A stretch of DNA of 64,000 bases. It comes from Petrolisthes cinctipes (taxonomy: Eukaryota > Arthropoda > Malacostraca > Decapoda > Porcellanidae). Positions 24,289 through 34,960 of the stretch are shown here, piece by piece. The stretch covers positions 1,811,501 to 1,875,500 of the forward strand of contig JAWQEG010000286.1 in assembly GCA_033782935.1 (NCBI GenBank), in the 5' to 3' direction. Below the pieces are notes generated by a model. The model made no database searches. It saw only the letters and a program-made list of their open reading frames with translations, and was not told the origin of the DNA. The position numbers and the translations under genes are program-made. The stretch's first letter is position 1. Each line of letters starts with the position of its first letter.

Positions 24289-26050
24289 ATGTCTAGAGAT
24301 ATAGAATTCTCCATAGTGTCGGCAGTCAGTAGAAGTAATCATTTAGCCGTAGGAAATGTAACAATAGGGGGAATTCCGGGGGCACTTTTGATTGATACTG
24401 GTGCAGTAGTCAATCTAATATCAAAGGAGACATATCAAAATATTAGAAAACATCATTCTGAGAGGAGTTATGCATTGCAAGAGCCACAATACCAACTGTG
24501 TGGGGTGTCAGGAACTACAGTGGATGTTCTTGGAGTTGTGAGATTGCCAGTTCATTTCCGGGGTAGCTCAAGTTTTGCTGCATCATTTTATGTTGTAAGT
24601 AAATTTCATCCTATGGCAAGCGGGTTGCTTGGATTGTCAACCATGGCTGAAAGGAAGATTGAGGTGTACCCAGGGGAAGGTTTAATTGTTCATGAAAATG
24701 TACCTTATATGTGTATGGCAACCCCGCAACCCAAACACTCAGACAAAGAGGTTAAAACGGTGGGTTATGTAAGGGGCTTTGAAGAGAAGTCAACCCAAAG
24801 GGTCATGAAACAAGATAGACTATGCGACACTGCTAGGGTGGAAGTCACGCGTTGGACTGTTGTTACTGCTATTGTACCTGATGCGCACAGGCTGCAACCG
24901 CAGGAAATGATTCAGTTCAAGGTGTGTTTGAAAGGAGTGAAAGAAGGAGTAGATGTAGTGTGCATGTCTGAAACATGTAAGTTGAAAGGGGTGTCGCTAG
25001 AGTCTACTTTGACTACAGTAAAGTCAGGGGGTGAGACTGTGGTGCTGGCTGTAAATAATACAGGAGTAGAGATTGAAGTTAAGCCAGGCAGTCAATTGTG
25101 TGATTTTCTCGTATACCATGGTACGGTATTAGAGCCAAAGCATAACCTACCAGTTGTGAGTGTTGTTGGTTGTATTGGTGCATCTCCTTCGTCAGAATTG
25201 AGAAGTCAAGTTAAAACTGGGGGAAACTCAGAAGGGAAAGAAGAGTTGTTACAGTTACTTCAAGGGTATAGGAAGGCTATAGCTCTTGCAGGGGAACCAT
25301 TAGGTAGTACAGACCTAACTTCACATGTGATTAAGTTAAAGCGAGAAGCGCAACCCAGTTACATAAAATCATATAGGCTCCCCCATTCCCAAAGACAGAT
25401 AGTGGACGATACGGTGAAGGATATGTTAAAACAGAAGGTTATTGAACCTTCGACCTCTCCTTGGAGTAGTCCCATATTTTTGGTTCCTAAGAAGGATGGA
25501 ACATATAGACCTGTTATTGACTATAGGAGAGTAAATCAGCAGACAGTCCCTGATAAATACCCCATGCCTCATTTGAATGACCTGTTGCAGGCTATAGGTG
25601 AGGGAAATAAGGTGTTTTTTACCTTGGATTTGCTGTCAGGATATTGGCAGGTGCCAGTTCACGAGCGGTCTCGTTACATCACGGCTTTTTCCACTCATCA
25701 GGGTCATTATCAGTTTCGCAGGATGCCATTTGGGCTCTGCAATGCCCCTACGACTTTCCAAAGACTAGTGAACAATGTATTGGCGGGGTTAATTGGGAAA
25801 GATGCATTAGTATACCTAGATGACATAATTATTTTCTCAAAGGATGTGCCTACGCACTTGGAGAAATTAAGAAAGGTATTGGAACGTTTAGCATCAGCGG
25901 GTTTGAAGCTAAAACTTAGTAAGTGTGAATTCTTGAAACAAAAGATTAAGTATTTGGGGCATGAAGTAGACGAGTCAGGTATACATGTGAATCAGGATAA
26001 GATAAAGGCTATCTTAAAAGTTCCCAACACCGACCAAGGCAGATCATGTA
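24289..26050 (+). CDS. pol: Pol: protease and reverse transcriptase (Gypsy element)
   Basis: Aspartic protease motif LLIDTGAVVNLIS at about residues 33-45 and the second block ASGLLGLS near 110. Reverse transcriptase follows: SPWSSPIFLVPKKDG, FFTLDLLSGYWQVPV (motif A), RMPFGLCNAPTTFQR (motif B), LVYLDDIIIFSK (motif C with both Asp), KCEFLKQKIKYLGHEV. It copies element RNA to DNA. The frame is open for 605 codons, but homology leaves this frame near 26040-26055 and continues in another (26090-26644). That marks a frameshift at the RT/RNase H boundary (the last ~18 codons are out of frame). Confidence 0.92.
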
Positions 26051-26054
26051 CGAT

Positions 26055-26576
26055 CTTTTCTGGGACTAGCGGGTTACTACAGGAGTTTTGTGTATCAGTT
26101 TTCTAGCAAGGCAGTACCTTTGATTAAACTGTTGAAGCAGACAAATAAGTTTGAATGGGGTCAACCACAAGAAGAGGCATTTAGTATATTAAAGGAGGCT
26201 CTGACGCAACCACCTGTTTTGGCTTTCCCAGATTTCAAGAAACCTTTTATTTTACATACAGATGCATCGGGGGTTGGACTTGGGGCAGTATTGGCACAAG
26301 AAGATGAGGGTGGAAAGTTAAAACCCATTGGCTACGCAAGTAAGGCGTTAAATGATACAGAGAAGAAATATAGTGTTACACATCAGGAGGCATATGCCAT
26401 AGTGTGGGCCTTGAAACATTTTCGTCCTATTATTTTTGGTTACTCTATTACAGTTTGTACTGATCATCGCCCATGTCTCGAGTTGTTCAAGGGGAAGAAT
26501 ATGACCGGGAAGTTAGTACGATGGCACTTGACTATTCTGGAGTTCAACCCTACTTTCAATTTTGTACCTGACCATC
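26055..26576 (+). pseudogene. pol: Pol: RNase H domain, shifted frame and truncated (Gypsy element)
   Basis: Continues the RT thumb (FLGLAGYYRSFV) and runs through EEAFSILKEAL, then RNase H with ILHTDASGVGLGAVL (first Asp), THQEAYAIVWALKHF (Glu) and VCTDHRPCLELF (Asp). It ends at EFNPTFNFVP near 26570, where other Gypsy elements continue through a tether into the HHCC zinc finger and DDE integrase. Here the sequence goes straight into the env signal peptide, so integrase is deleted. The frame closes at 26644 over env sequence. Confidence 0.88.
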
Positions 26577-27155
26577 ATGAGGACATGGGGAGTGTTCTGC
26601 GTGATGTTGGTGGCGGCGTTTGTGAGTTCCAAAGGTTCGACTGACCAAATAAAACCGGGTGCCTTAGTGGGTACTGATGGGAGACTTGAGGTGGTCACGG
26701 ACGTAATAACAGTAAGACTCAATCTTGGAACTCTGTTGGACCTAAAGACAAGGGTTGATGATTTCCAGCTGAAATTTCATAACGCCATAGAAATGTCGTC
26801 TGCTAAATTAGGTAAATTGATGAACTCGAGTTACCCTCTGGAACGTCAAATAAAGGTACAGTTGGAAGACAGATATTTTCAAATAAAGAATATGATGAAA
26901 TACTCAGAACAGAATTTACCCAACTTCTCAAGTGAGGTTAGAAAATTAGCTCATAATCAGATTACCAATAGCAGGGCTAAAAGAGGATTATTTGACATTG
27001 GAGGGGTAATTGCTAAAACTCTATTTGGAACAGCTACTAGTGACGATGTCGAAGATCTAGGACGCAGACTAGAGATTTTAAACAAGGTGATTGTAGAACA
27101 AAATAGGGTCATGATAGTACGTTTTCCTTGGCAGCTAATGTGGCAGAAGAAGTAA
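26577..27155 (+). pseudogene. env: Env, N-terminal part (Gypsy/errantivirus-like)
   Basis: Begins with a hydrophobic signal peptide (MRTWGVFCVMLVAAFVSS) and contains a furin-type site RAKR at roughly residue 136 followed by a Gly-rich hydrophobic segment GLFDIGGVIAKTLFG. This arrangement is known for errantivirus and baculovirus F-type envelope proteins, where cleavage frees a fusion peptide. A stop at 27153-27155 cuts it off. The rest is in another frame from 27380, so this envelope gene is broken. Identification rests on architecture. Confidence 0.78.
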
Positions 27156-27379
27156 ATGGAGTTATTGAAAAGACTAATGAGGTAATTAAGGAATTAGACA
27201 GGTTAGCTAAACATTAGGATTTTACAATGTTTGTGTTAAACCTAGATCAATATTTAAGTATTGTGGAAAATTACATAAATGGACTGAATGCTCAAACCAG
27301 ATAACTACTCCATAACCTAAGGAATGCAGCGCTAGGTAAGGCCGACGCTGACCTTCTGTCAGTAGTTGATCTGCAAAGG

Positions 27380-28345
27380 GTGGTTGATGTGGCTAGAATT
27401 AAGCATGGTTTGAATCCTTTCTTTGAAGGTGAATCCGTATCTTACTACTATCCACTTTTGGAATCATGCTTAACGACTAAAACTATTCTTATTCACATTC
27501 CCACAAAACATCAGGTTCATTTTAACATATGGTCAGTGAAGCCATTTCCCATGAGGTTAGGGGCGGAGATCATGATGTTAAATGTGGATTATGATTATAT
27601 TATTGCATCTCAGGATCGCACACTGGTGGTTGCAGTTACCAAGGAACAGCTAGAAGATTGTCATACAGCATATTACCATTTGAAGGTGTGCCCAGCTCTA
27701 AATTTTATTTTTACAGGACCCGAGGAATCCCAGTGTGAACTGTCATTAATCCAGGCTGATGCTTCAAGCTCCATTAAACATTGTGAGTACCTGAGACCAA
27801 AAAGGAAGTCAGATGTTTATGTAACGTATTTTCAGGGCATTGCATATTATACATTCACTAAGCCAGCAAGAGCAACTATTATTTGTGAAGATGGCCCTTC
27901 AGGAGCAAAACATGTGTCTGAGGTGGGTACGTTTGTAGTTCCACCTGCGTGTTCATTTTTAAGCAATACTAAAACAGTTCTGGCAACGAAGCATCATCTT
28001 GGATTGGTCCTAAACAAATCTGTGGAATTTGTGAAAGTCCATCCTCCTCTCCCAGCAAACTTTTCTACTGTTAATATGGATTCTGAGAAAATAAGATTGA
28101 TGGAATTGTTAAACATGTCTGATGTTCATCCTGTAATTGAATCTGCTCTACCTTTCCATCTGCAACGGGTAGCTGTGTACCCTTGGTCAGGAGTGACTAG
28201 TTTATTATTTATATTATATTTCATATTCTCTTGTTACCTGTTCAGGAGTTTGAGGGTTTTGAATGGTGAGATTAAAAAGAAGAAAAACAGAAGATCAAGG
28301 AATATAGAGGTCCACCATACACAACCTAGGGAAGATGAATTGTAA
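27380..28345 (+). pseudogene. env: Env, C-terminal part (Gypsy/errantivirus-like)
   Basis: A 321-codon frame with several cysteines (HTAYYHLKVCPALNF, CELSLIQAD, KHCEYL, PPACSFL), a predicted transmembrane segment near its end (SLLFILYFIFSCYLF) and a short basic cytoplasmic tail. This is the layout of the membrane-anchored half of an errantivirus-type envelope. It is out of phase with the N-terminal part. The ~220 bases between have stops in all frames I read. Confidence 0.75.
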
Positions 28346-28695
28346 GGATAATTTTAAGGACACCTCAACAACTAGGTAGTACACTACACGGTTAGTTGTA
28401 GGGATTTAGAATATAGGAATTGTATGAATGTGTATTACATTTTATTATCCATGTATAATTACTTAATTTAAGGAAGTGTTATTAATTACCCATTGTATCA
28501 TTCACGAGCTCAACGATTTATTTTTCTTTTATGTTAATTCATCCAATGTGTATATATTTCATCTTGTATATATTGTATATATATGTTACCATGTCAAGAG
28601 TCAATCTAATAATCAGGAAGGCTAAGCATTGTTTAAAGTAAATTTAATATTATTGTGAACTGCAGGGACGCAGTTGTTTTAATGTGGCCGAGCAA
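28346..28695 (+). other. Gypsy element 3' untranslated region
   Basis: AT-rich, non-coding, ending at the 3' LTR. No clear polypurine tract is seen; GCAGGGACGCAG at ~28664 is the only purine-rich stretch. Confidence 0.6.
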
Positions 28696-29417
28696 TGTAT
28701 CCGTGGCTGATCACGTTCGCGATACATGATACACCTATGGTGTTGGAACATTCCGTTAAGCCAAAGCAGTTCAAGCTAGTTTCATTAGACACAACATCCT
28801 TTGAAAAGTGCTGAGTTGCAGCGTGGGGGAATCTTCCATGCTGAGCTACTGATTGCTAGATTCACTCTGTAATTATCTATATGTTAATCTCTATACTATA
28901 ATCAACTCCATATTGTCATCTCGTATGTAGAGAAAGGGACAATATATATTTACTCACTTTATTCTTATATAAACTCATATCTAACTTATCCATATTTCAT
29001 ATGTAAGCTTAGCATTGTAAATAGCATCATCGACAACCTGTCATCTGAGAAAGGGTGTGGCAGTGTATACCACGAGCGAGGACTACCAGAGAGAGAAGGC
29101 TCATTACACGCCCTGCCTTGAAGACAACAGGTTCACTCCTACCTTATATTAGAGAGACACGAGATGTCTGTATAACCTGTAAACTACCTCTAATATACTC
29201 AGTAAATAGAGACAAGTCCACGAATTTACTCTAACCCTTGAGAAACTAACTTAGTTCCCCAGGAAGACTAGAGTGGTAGTTCAGAGCAACGGTAAGTTGG
29301 CTTGAAACCAGGTCTACATCGGCGTAGTAAGTAATACTAGCCCGAGAGTAAGTGAGAGTTTCCAGCAGATATTTCTGAGAGAAGCTGAGGCTGAGCTTGG
29401 ACGACCCCACGAGTACA
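28696..29417 (+). repeat. 3' LTR of the Gypsy element
   Basis: 722 bp, same length as the 5' LTR with about ten substitutions and no indels noticed. Followed by the ACCT target duplication and satellite. Confidence 0.95.
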
Positions 29418-30757
29418 ACCTAAAATATCGATTTTTAGCATGTTTTGGGCCTATATTTTGAAAACATTCTAGCACTGAGTAGGCATGTACAGATCACTTC
29501 TGGGACCCAAAAATATTGAATTTTCGGGTGTTTTGAGCCTGAATTTGGGATATAAACGGGTACAGAACATGCATACACATATTGACTTTGTTCACCTAAA
29601 ATATCGATTTTGAGCATGTTTTTGGTCTGTATCTTGAAAACATTCTAGCAAGGAGTAGGCATGTACAGATCGCTTCTGGGACCCAAGAATATCGAATTTT
29701 CGGGTGTTTTGAGCCTGAATTTGGGAAATATACGGGTACAGAAGATGCATACACATATTGTCTTTGGGCACCTAAAATATCGAATTTCATCATGGTTTGG
29801 CCTGTATTTTGAAAATACTCTAACACGGAGTACGAATGTACAGATCGCTTCTGGGACCCAAAAATATCGAATTTTCCGGTGTTTTGAGCCTGAATTTGAG
29901 ATATAAACGGGTACAGAAGATGCATGCACATATTGACTTTGGGCACCTAAAATATCGATTTTCAGCATGTTTTGGGCCTGTATTTTGAAAATACTCTAAA
30001 ACGGAGTAGGCATGTACAGATCGCTTCTGGGACCCAAAAATATCGAATTTTCGGGTGTTTTGAGTCTGAATTTGAGATATAAACGGGTACAGAAGATGCA
30101 TGCACATATCGACTGTGGGCACCTAAAATATCGATTTTTAGCATGTTTTGGGCCTATATTTTGAAAACATTCTAGCACTGAGTAGGCATGTACAGATCGC
30201 TTCTGGGACCCAAAAATATTGAATTTTTGGGTGTTTTGAGCCTGAATTTGGGATATAAACGGGTACAGAACATGCATACACATATTGACTTTGTTCACCT
30301 AAAATATCGATTTTGAGCATGTTTTTGGTCTGTATCTTGAAAACATTCTAGCAAGGAGTAGGCATGTACAGATCGCTTCTGGGACCCAAAAATATCGAAT
30401 TTTCGGGTGTTTTGAGCCTGAAATTGGGAAATATACGGGTACAGAAGATGCATACACATATTGTCTTTGGGCACCTAAAATATCGATTTTCATCATGGTT
30501 TGGCCTGTATTTTGAAAATACTCTAACACGGAGTAGGAATGTACAGATCGCTTCTGGGACAAAAAAATATCGAATTTTCCGGTGTTTTGAGCCTGAATTT
30601 GAGATATAAACGGGTACAGAAGATGCATGCACATATCGACTGTGGGCACCTAAAATATCGATTTTCAGCATGTTTTGTGCCTGTATTTTGAAAATACTCT
30701 AACACGGAGTAGGCATGTACAGATCGCTTCTGGGACCCAAAAATATCAAATTTCTTT
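29418..30757. repeat. 176-bp satellite array, segment after the LTR element
   Basis: About 7.6 monomers that continue the phase of the main array across the LTR element. It ends inside a monomer at CCCAAAAATATCAAATTTC and joins a family A retroelement fragment. Confidence 0.96.
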
Positions 30758-30835
30758 GTTAGATTGGTGTACTTCATGAATAAAAAATATTTCACAAAAA
30801 TTGAAAGAAATATTCATTCTATGGAGCGAGAGGAT
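30758..30835 (-). pseudogene. Family A endonuclease fragment at the satellite/histone boundary
   Basis: TTTGTTAGATTGGTGTACTT and the following AT-rich stretch are the reverse complement of the sequence found immediately beside the H2A promoters at 38320-38370 and 43270-43340. It belongs to the endonuclease domain of family A. Too short for function. Confidence 0.7.
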
Positions 30836-30928
30836 CACGAGACACCGTCCCACCCTCGCGCTCCTCCTTGATTGGTCAAAATAGGGTGTCTCTGATTCTA
30901 CAGCCCCTATTTATAATTTGTTAGGGCG
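30836..30928 (+). promoter_or_regulatory. Promoter remnant of the H2A pseudogene
   Basis: ATTGGTC (CCAAT core) at 30871-30877 and a TATA-like CTATTTATAA near 30908-30917. About 11 bases further on the promoter is cut by a family H retroelement, so it is separated from its gene by 681 bases. Confidence 0.65.
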
Positions 30929-31609
30929 ATAACTCCACCTAGAAGACAGTTCGCAAACCTTTTCCATGAAGATTCCAGGCCACCACCCACCCCTACTTAC
31001 ACCTACAGATAAAACACAAACACGCCATTCTGCAGACAATCATTTAAACATTCAAAACACGAACAATAAACACCAGCTGTCCCTAAATCTTCCCTGATTG
31101 ACTGACATGTTTCATCACTCAGGGAGGCAGTGGGGAGGGCAAGACACACACGCACTGATGCGCGCACTGCCTCACATAACCCACACTAATCAACAACCCC
31201 AATCCACCCTTCCCACATGCCTGCTCACTCCCTACTCTAAACCTTTCCCTCATTCCACTGGCTCCATCAATGACTCCGTATTTGTTTCCATTGTTTCATT
31301 CATACTTATTCCTCTTCACTTTGGCCGTTTCTATCTCGCAGTCCAACACCTCAGCACACACCACCAGACCACTCCTCCTACCCGTCCGTCCTTGCCGCCA
31401 CACTCCACCTTCCCATGCCTACATCCTCCTTCCTAATTGCAACTGTCCACTACCCACTTCCTTTTCCAACAACCTACCAACGCATGCTGAGTTAAGCCTC
31501 GGCTCTTTTTCTCCCACTAAAACTCACTTCCTCTTGCTTACTCTTTCTCTATCCCCAACCTTCTTTCCCCCACCTTTACTACTTAAAAAAAAAAAAAAAA
31601 AAAAAAAAA
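30929..31609 (+). mobile_element. 5'-truncated family H non-LTR element with poly(A), inserted at the H2A start site
   Basis: Starts abruptly at ATAACTCCACCTAGAAG, inside the last ~27 codons of ORF2 (compare 35553-35637 on the minus strand), continues through a C-rich 3' UTR and ends in 25 A residues (31585-31609). Immediately after comes TCATTTGTGTTAATCTTCGAC, the H2A 5' UTR. This is the hallmark of target-primed insertion with 5' truncation. An open frame at 31098-31436, also present in the other copy, lies in the 3' UTR and is not considered a gene. Confidence 0.9.
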
Positions 31610-31655
31610 TCATTTGTGTTAATCTTCGACAGACCTCTATATCGACTCAGTTACC

Positions 31656-32004
31656 ATGTCAGGACGCGGCAAAGTGAAGGGTAAGTCAAAGTCCCGTTCA
31701 AGCAGGGCTGGACTTCAATTCCCCGTGGGTAGAATCCACCGACTGCTACGCTGAACGCGTCGGTGCAGGAGCTCCAGTCTATTTGGCTGCCGTCATGGAG
31801 TACCTTGCTGCTGAGGTGTTGGAACTGGCAGGCAATGCTGCCCGAGACAACAAGAAGAGTCGTATCATCCCCCGTCACTTGCAGCTGGCCATCCGCAATG
31901 ACGAGGAGCTCAACAAGCTCCTGTCTGGCGTTACAATTGCTCAGGGTGGCGTTCTACCTAATATCCAGGCTGTCTTGCTGCCCAAGAAGACCGAAAAGAA
32001 GTAA
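31656..32004 (+). pseudogene. H2A: Histone H2A pseudogene
   Basis: Aligns over its whole length with the intact H2A genes but has two deletions. A 9-base in-frame loss removes KGG from the tail (reads [12 protein letters not shown]). A 14-base loss at ~31750 joins CTGCTACG to CTGAACGC, removing the KGN region and shifting the frame. A TGA follows at 31752-31754, after 32 codons. The intact sequence has CTACG on both sides of the lost bases, pointing to a microhomology deletion. The remaining frame (31783-32004) still reads [16 protein letters not shown] to KTEKK. Its promoter is displaced by a family H element. Confidence 0.96.
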
Positions 32005-32059
32005 GGTTGCTCTCTGTCCCCAGAGGCCTCCTTTCCTCCTCTTTCCAACTTATAGATCC

Positions 32060-32076
32060 GGCTCCTTTATGGAGCC
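32060..32076 (+). terminator. Histone 3' stem-loop of the H2A pseudogene
   Basis: GGCTCC-TTTAT-GGAGCC: stem intact, one loop base changed from the intact H2A copies. Followed by CACAAAGAGTT. Confidence 0.85.
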
Positions 32077-32530
32077 ACACTTGCCTTCACAAAGAGTTTG
32101 ATAATAGACAAGCTATTTATTGGATTACATTTCCTTTTATTGACTTAGGCTTTCATGTAAGGTCGCCGACAATAGTCGTCTTCTCACTCAGCTCTTCTTG
32201 TACGAGTCTAGTTAATTAAGGCTTATATTACCATGGCTTAGCAGCCGACTCTACAGATCTGTAGTAAGAACATTACAGATTAACTGAAAAAGAAGGGTCG
32301 GTGTTAATATTTGCCACGATTGAATTATGGGTACAAAGATAAAGGTTTTATTTACCATTCTGCGCCCAAATGGGTGTCTTGCAAAATTCCTGTAGATGCG
32401 AGTGGGAGTGATTTGCGTCGAAATAATATGCACGATATTACATAAGTAGTGCATGTGATAGGTGAACGTTTTTGTGTATGTAATGAATTAGGTTGAAATA
32501 AAGATTATGCACTACAATAAAGAAATATAG

Positions 32531-33022
<492 letters not shown>

Positions 33023-33051
33023 ACCAACCTACAGTGCATCACAACCATTTC

Positions 33052-33067
33052 GGCCCTCTTCAGGGCC
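33052..33067 (+). terminator. Histone mRNA 3' stem-loop of H3 (canonical 16 nt)
   Basis: GGCCCT-CTTC-AGGGCC, a 6-bp stem with a 4-base loop, followed by CATAAAGATA as a downstream element. This is the standard form, unlike the 17-nt H2A/H2B versions nearby. Confidence 0.93.
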
Positions 33068-33989
33068 CAAACTTTACCTTCATAAAGATATGTATTGTAG
33101 ACGGTAATGTCTGGCTGTGGACAATGCCAATTCCGGTCGTTAACAAAGCAACAGCACAATAAATTATATCTGTATTTTTCTAGTAGTTAGGTAGTGTCAC
33201 GGTGGTCGAAGTTATTTACAATATGCGTTCTAGATGAAATAGGTTGCGTTGAGTTAATGGGTTTTCTTTCCATGTGGCACACAGTATGCTCTGTAAAATC
33301 TGTATGGCTGTGCTTTTCTTCATTGTGCTTGTCAAAAATAGGTGGTAATTACTCATTTTAGTTATTATGCATGGATACTTTACAGTTTGGATGCTTTAGC
33401 AAGTAGGTTTCTGTCGTTGATATTGTGGAATGGATGCTATATTTTGTAATTTGCCTTTGATCATAAATATTATTTAGATTAAGACCTCCGCAGCAGTGTA
33501 AGCACAGGTAAAAAATTGCAAGTTTGATTGCTTATATATAATCCTTTTAGTCTTCCATAATAATATGTACAAAATCTATCCAAGCAGCCTATACCTCCTA
33601 AAATAATACTACAACATATTATTACATCATTATTTGCGTGCGCGTGTAGGAATATGTGAGTGTGTAAGGATAAGCGTAAGAGTGGGGTTTGGCGTGTATA
33701 CAAGCGTTAGTGTGTTATTAAGATGATTTATTTGTGTAAGTATTAATGTGCTTGTATTTAAGAGAGGTTTTGTGTGTATGTATAAATTGATTTGTGCTTA
33801 AGAGTGTTTGCGTGTAGGTATTAGTAAGTTGGGCTTTCGTAACCACACTTACTACAGATTTTATATGGCTTAATTTCCTCGAATGAATAAGCCCATATTT
33901 ATCATTACCTTCGCTCTGGAATAGAATGTCGACATGCACGTCTATATACCTATTGCCTACTAATATACACAACACCTTCATATTTCATA
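33068..33989. other. H3 to H2A spacer
   Basis: No gene. AATAAA at ~33159 could give an alternative poly(A) site for H3. From ~33640 the sequence is the extended H2A 3' flank also found at 3210-3570 and 41870-42240. Confidence 0.6.
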
Positions 33990-34418
33990 CACGCTAGCGC
34001 TATATTTCTTTATTGTAGTGCATAATCTTTATTTCAACCTAATTCATTACATACACAAAAACCTTAACCTAGCACATGCACTACTTATGTAATATCGTGC
34101 ATATTATTTCGACGCAAATCACTCCCACTCGCATCTACAGGAATTTTGCAAGACACATTTGGGAGCAGAATGGGAAAACCTTTATCTTTGTACCCATAAT
34201 TCAATCGTGGCAAATATTAACACCGACCCTTCTTTTTCAGTTAATCTGTAATGTTCTTACTACAGATCTGTACAGTCGGCTGCTAAGCCTTAATTAACCA
34301 GACTCGTACAAGAAGACAACTATTGTCGCCGACCTTACATGAAAGCCTAAGTCAATAAAAGGAAATGTAACCCAATAAATAGCTTGTCTATTATCAAACT
34401 CTTTGTGAAGGCAAGTGT

Positions 34419-34435
34419 GGCTCCATTAAGGAGCC
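34419..34435 (-). terminator. Histone mRNA 3' stem-loop of H2A (17-nt variant)
   Basis: Same sequence as at 4017-4033: GGCTCC-TTAAT-GGAGCC on the minus strand, with the CACAAAGAGTT downstream element. Confidence 0.85.
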
Positions 34436-34490
34436 GGATCTATAAGTTGGGAAGAGGAGGAAAGGAGGCTTCTGGGGACAGAGAGCAACC

Positions 34491-34895
<405 letters not shown>

Positions 34896-34909
34896 TTAAT
34901 ACAAATGAG

Positions 34910-34960
34910 CTTTCTTCTACTTCTTGTAAAGTAGTAAAGTTGGGGGAAAGTAGGTTAAAA
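34910..34960 (-). mobile_element. Very short family H 3' end next to H2A copy 2
   Basis: On the minus strand TTTTAACCTACTTTCCCCC followed by ACTTTACTACTTTACAAGAA and an AAG-rich tail. It repeats the last ~30 bases of the family H 3' UTR (compare 34976-35010). It lies between the large family H element and the H2A 5' UTR, so it represents a separate, strongly truncated insertion or a slippage product. Confidence 0.65.

Larger units (their letters stand above)
21439..29417 (+). mobile_element. Ty3/Gypsy LTR retrotransposon, errantivirus-like (env-bearing), defective
   Basis: Two 722-bp LTRs (TG...CA) flank a gag-pol-env interior. The target duplication is ACCT (21435-21438 and 29418-29421) within the satellite. 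Order: gag, zinc knuckles, protease, reverse transcriptase, RNase H, then directly env; no integrase is present. The LTRs differ at about ten positions by eye (~1.4%), so the insertion is fairly young. The coding region has in-frame stops, a frameshift in pol and breaks in env. An envelope-bearing Gypsy element is the errantivirus pattern known best from insects. This copy cannot encode a complete element. Confidence 0.93.

Noticed and set aside
28684..28705. GTGGCCGAGC resembling a tRNA A box
   Set aside because: No B box or cloverleaf follows; it lies at the border of the 3' LTR.
31098..31436. 112-codon open frame conserved in both arms of the inverted duplication (also 35129-35467 on the minus strand)
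   Set aside because: It lies in the 3' UTR of family H; conservation is explained by common origin of the retroelement copies, and composition is C-rich without motifs.
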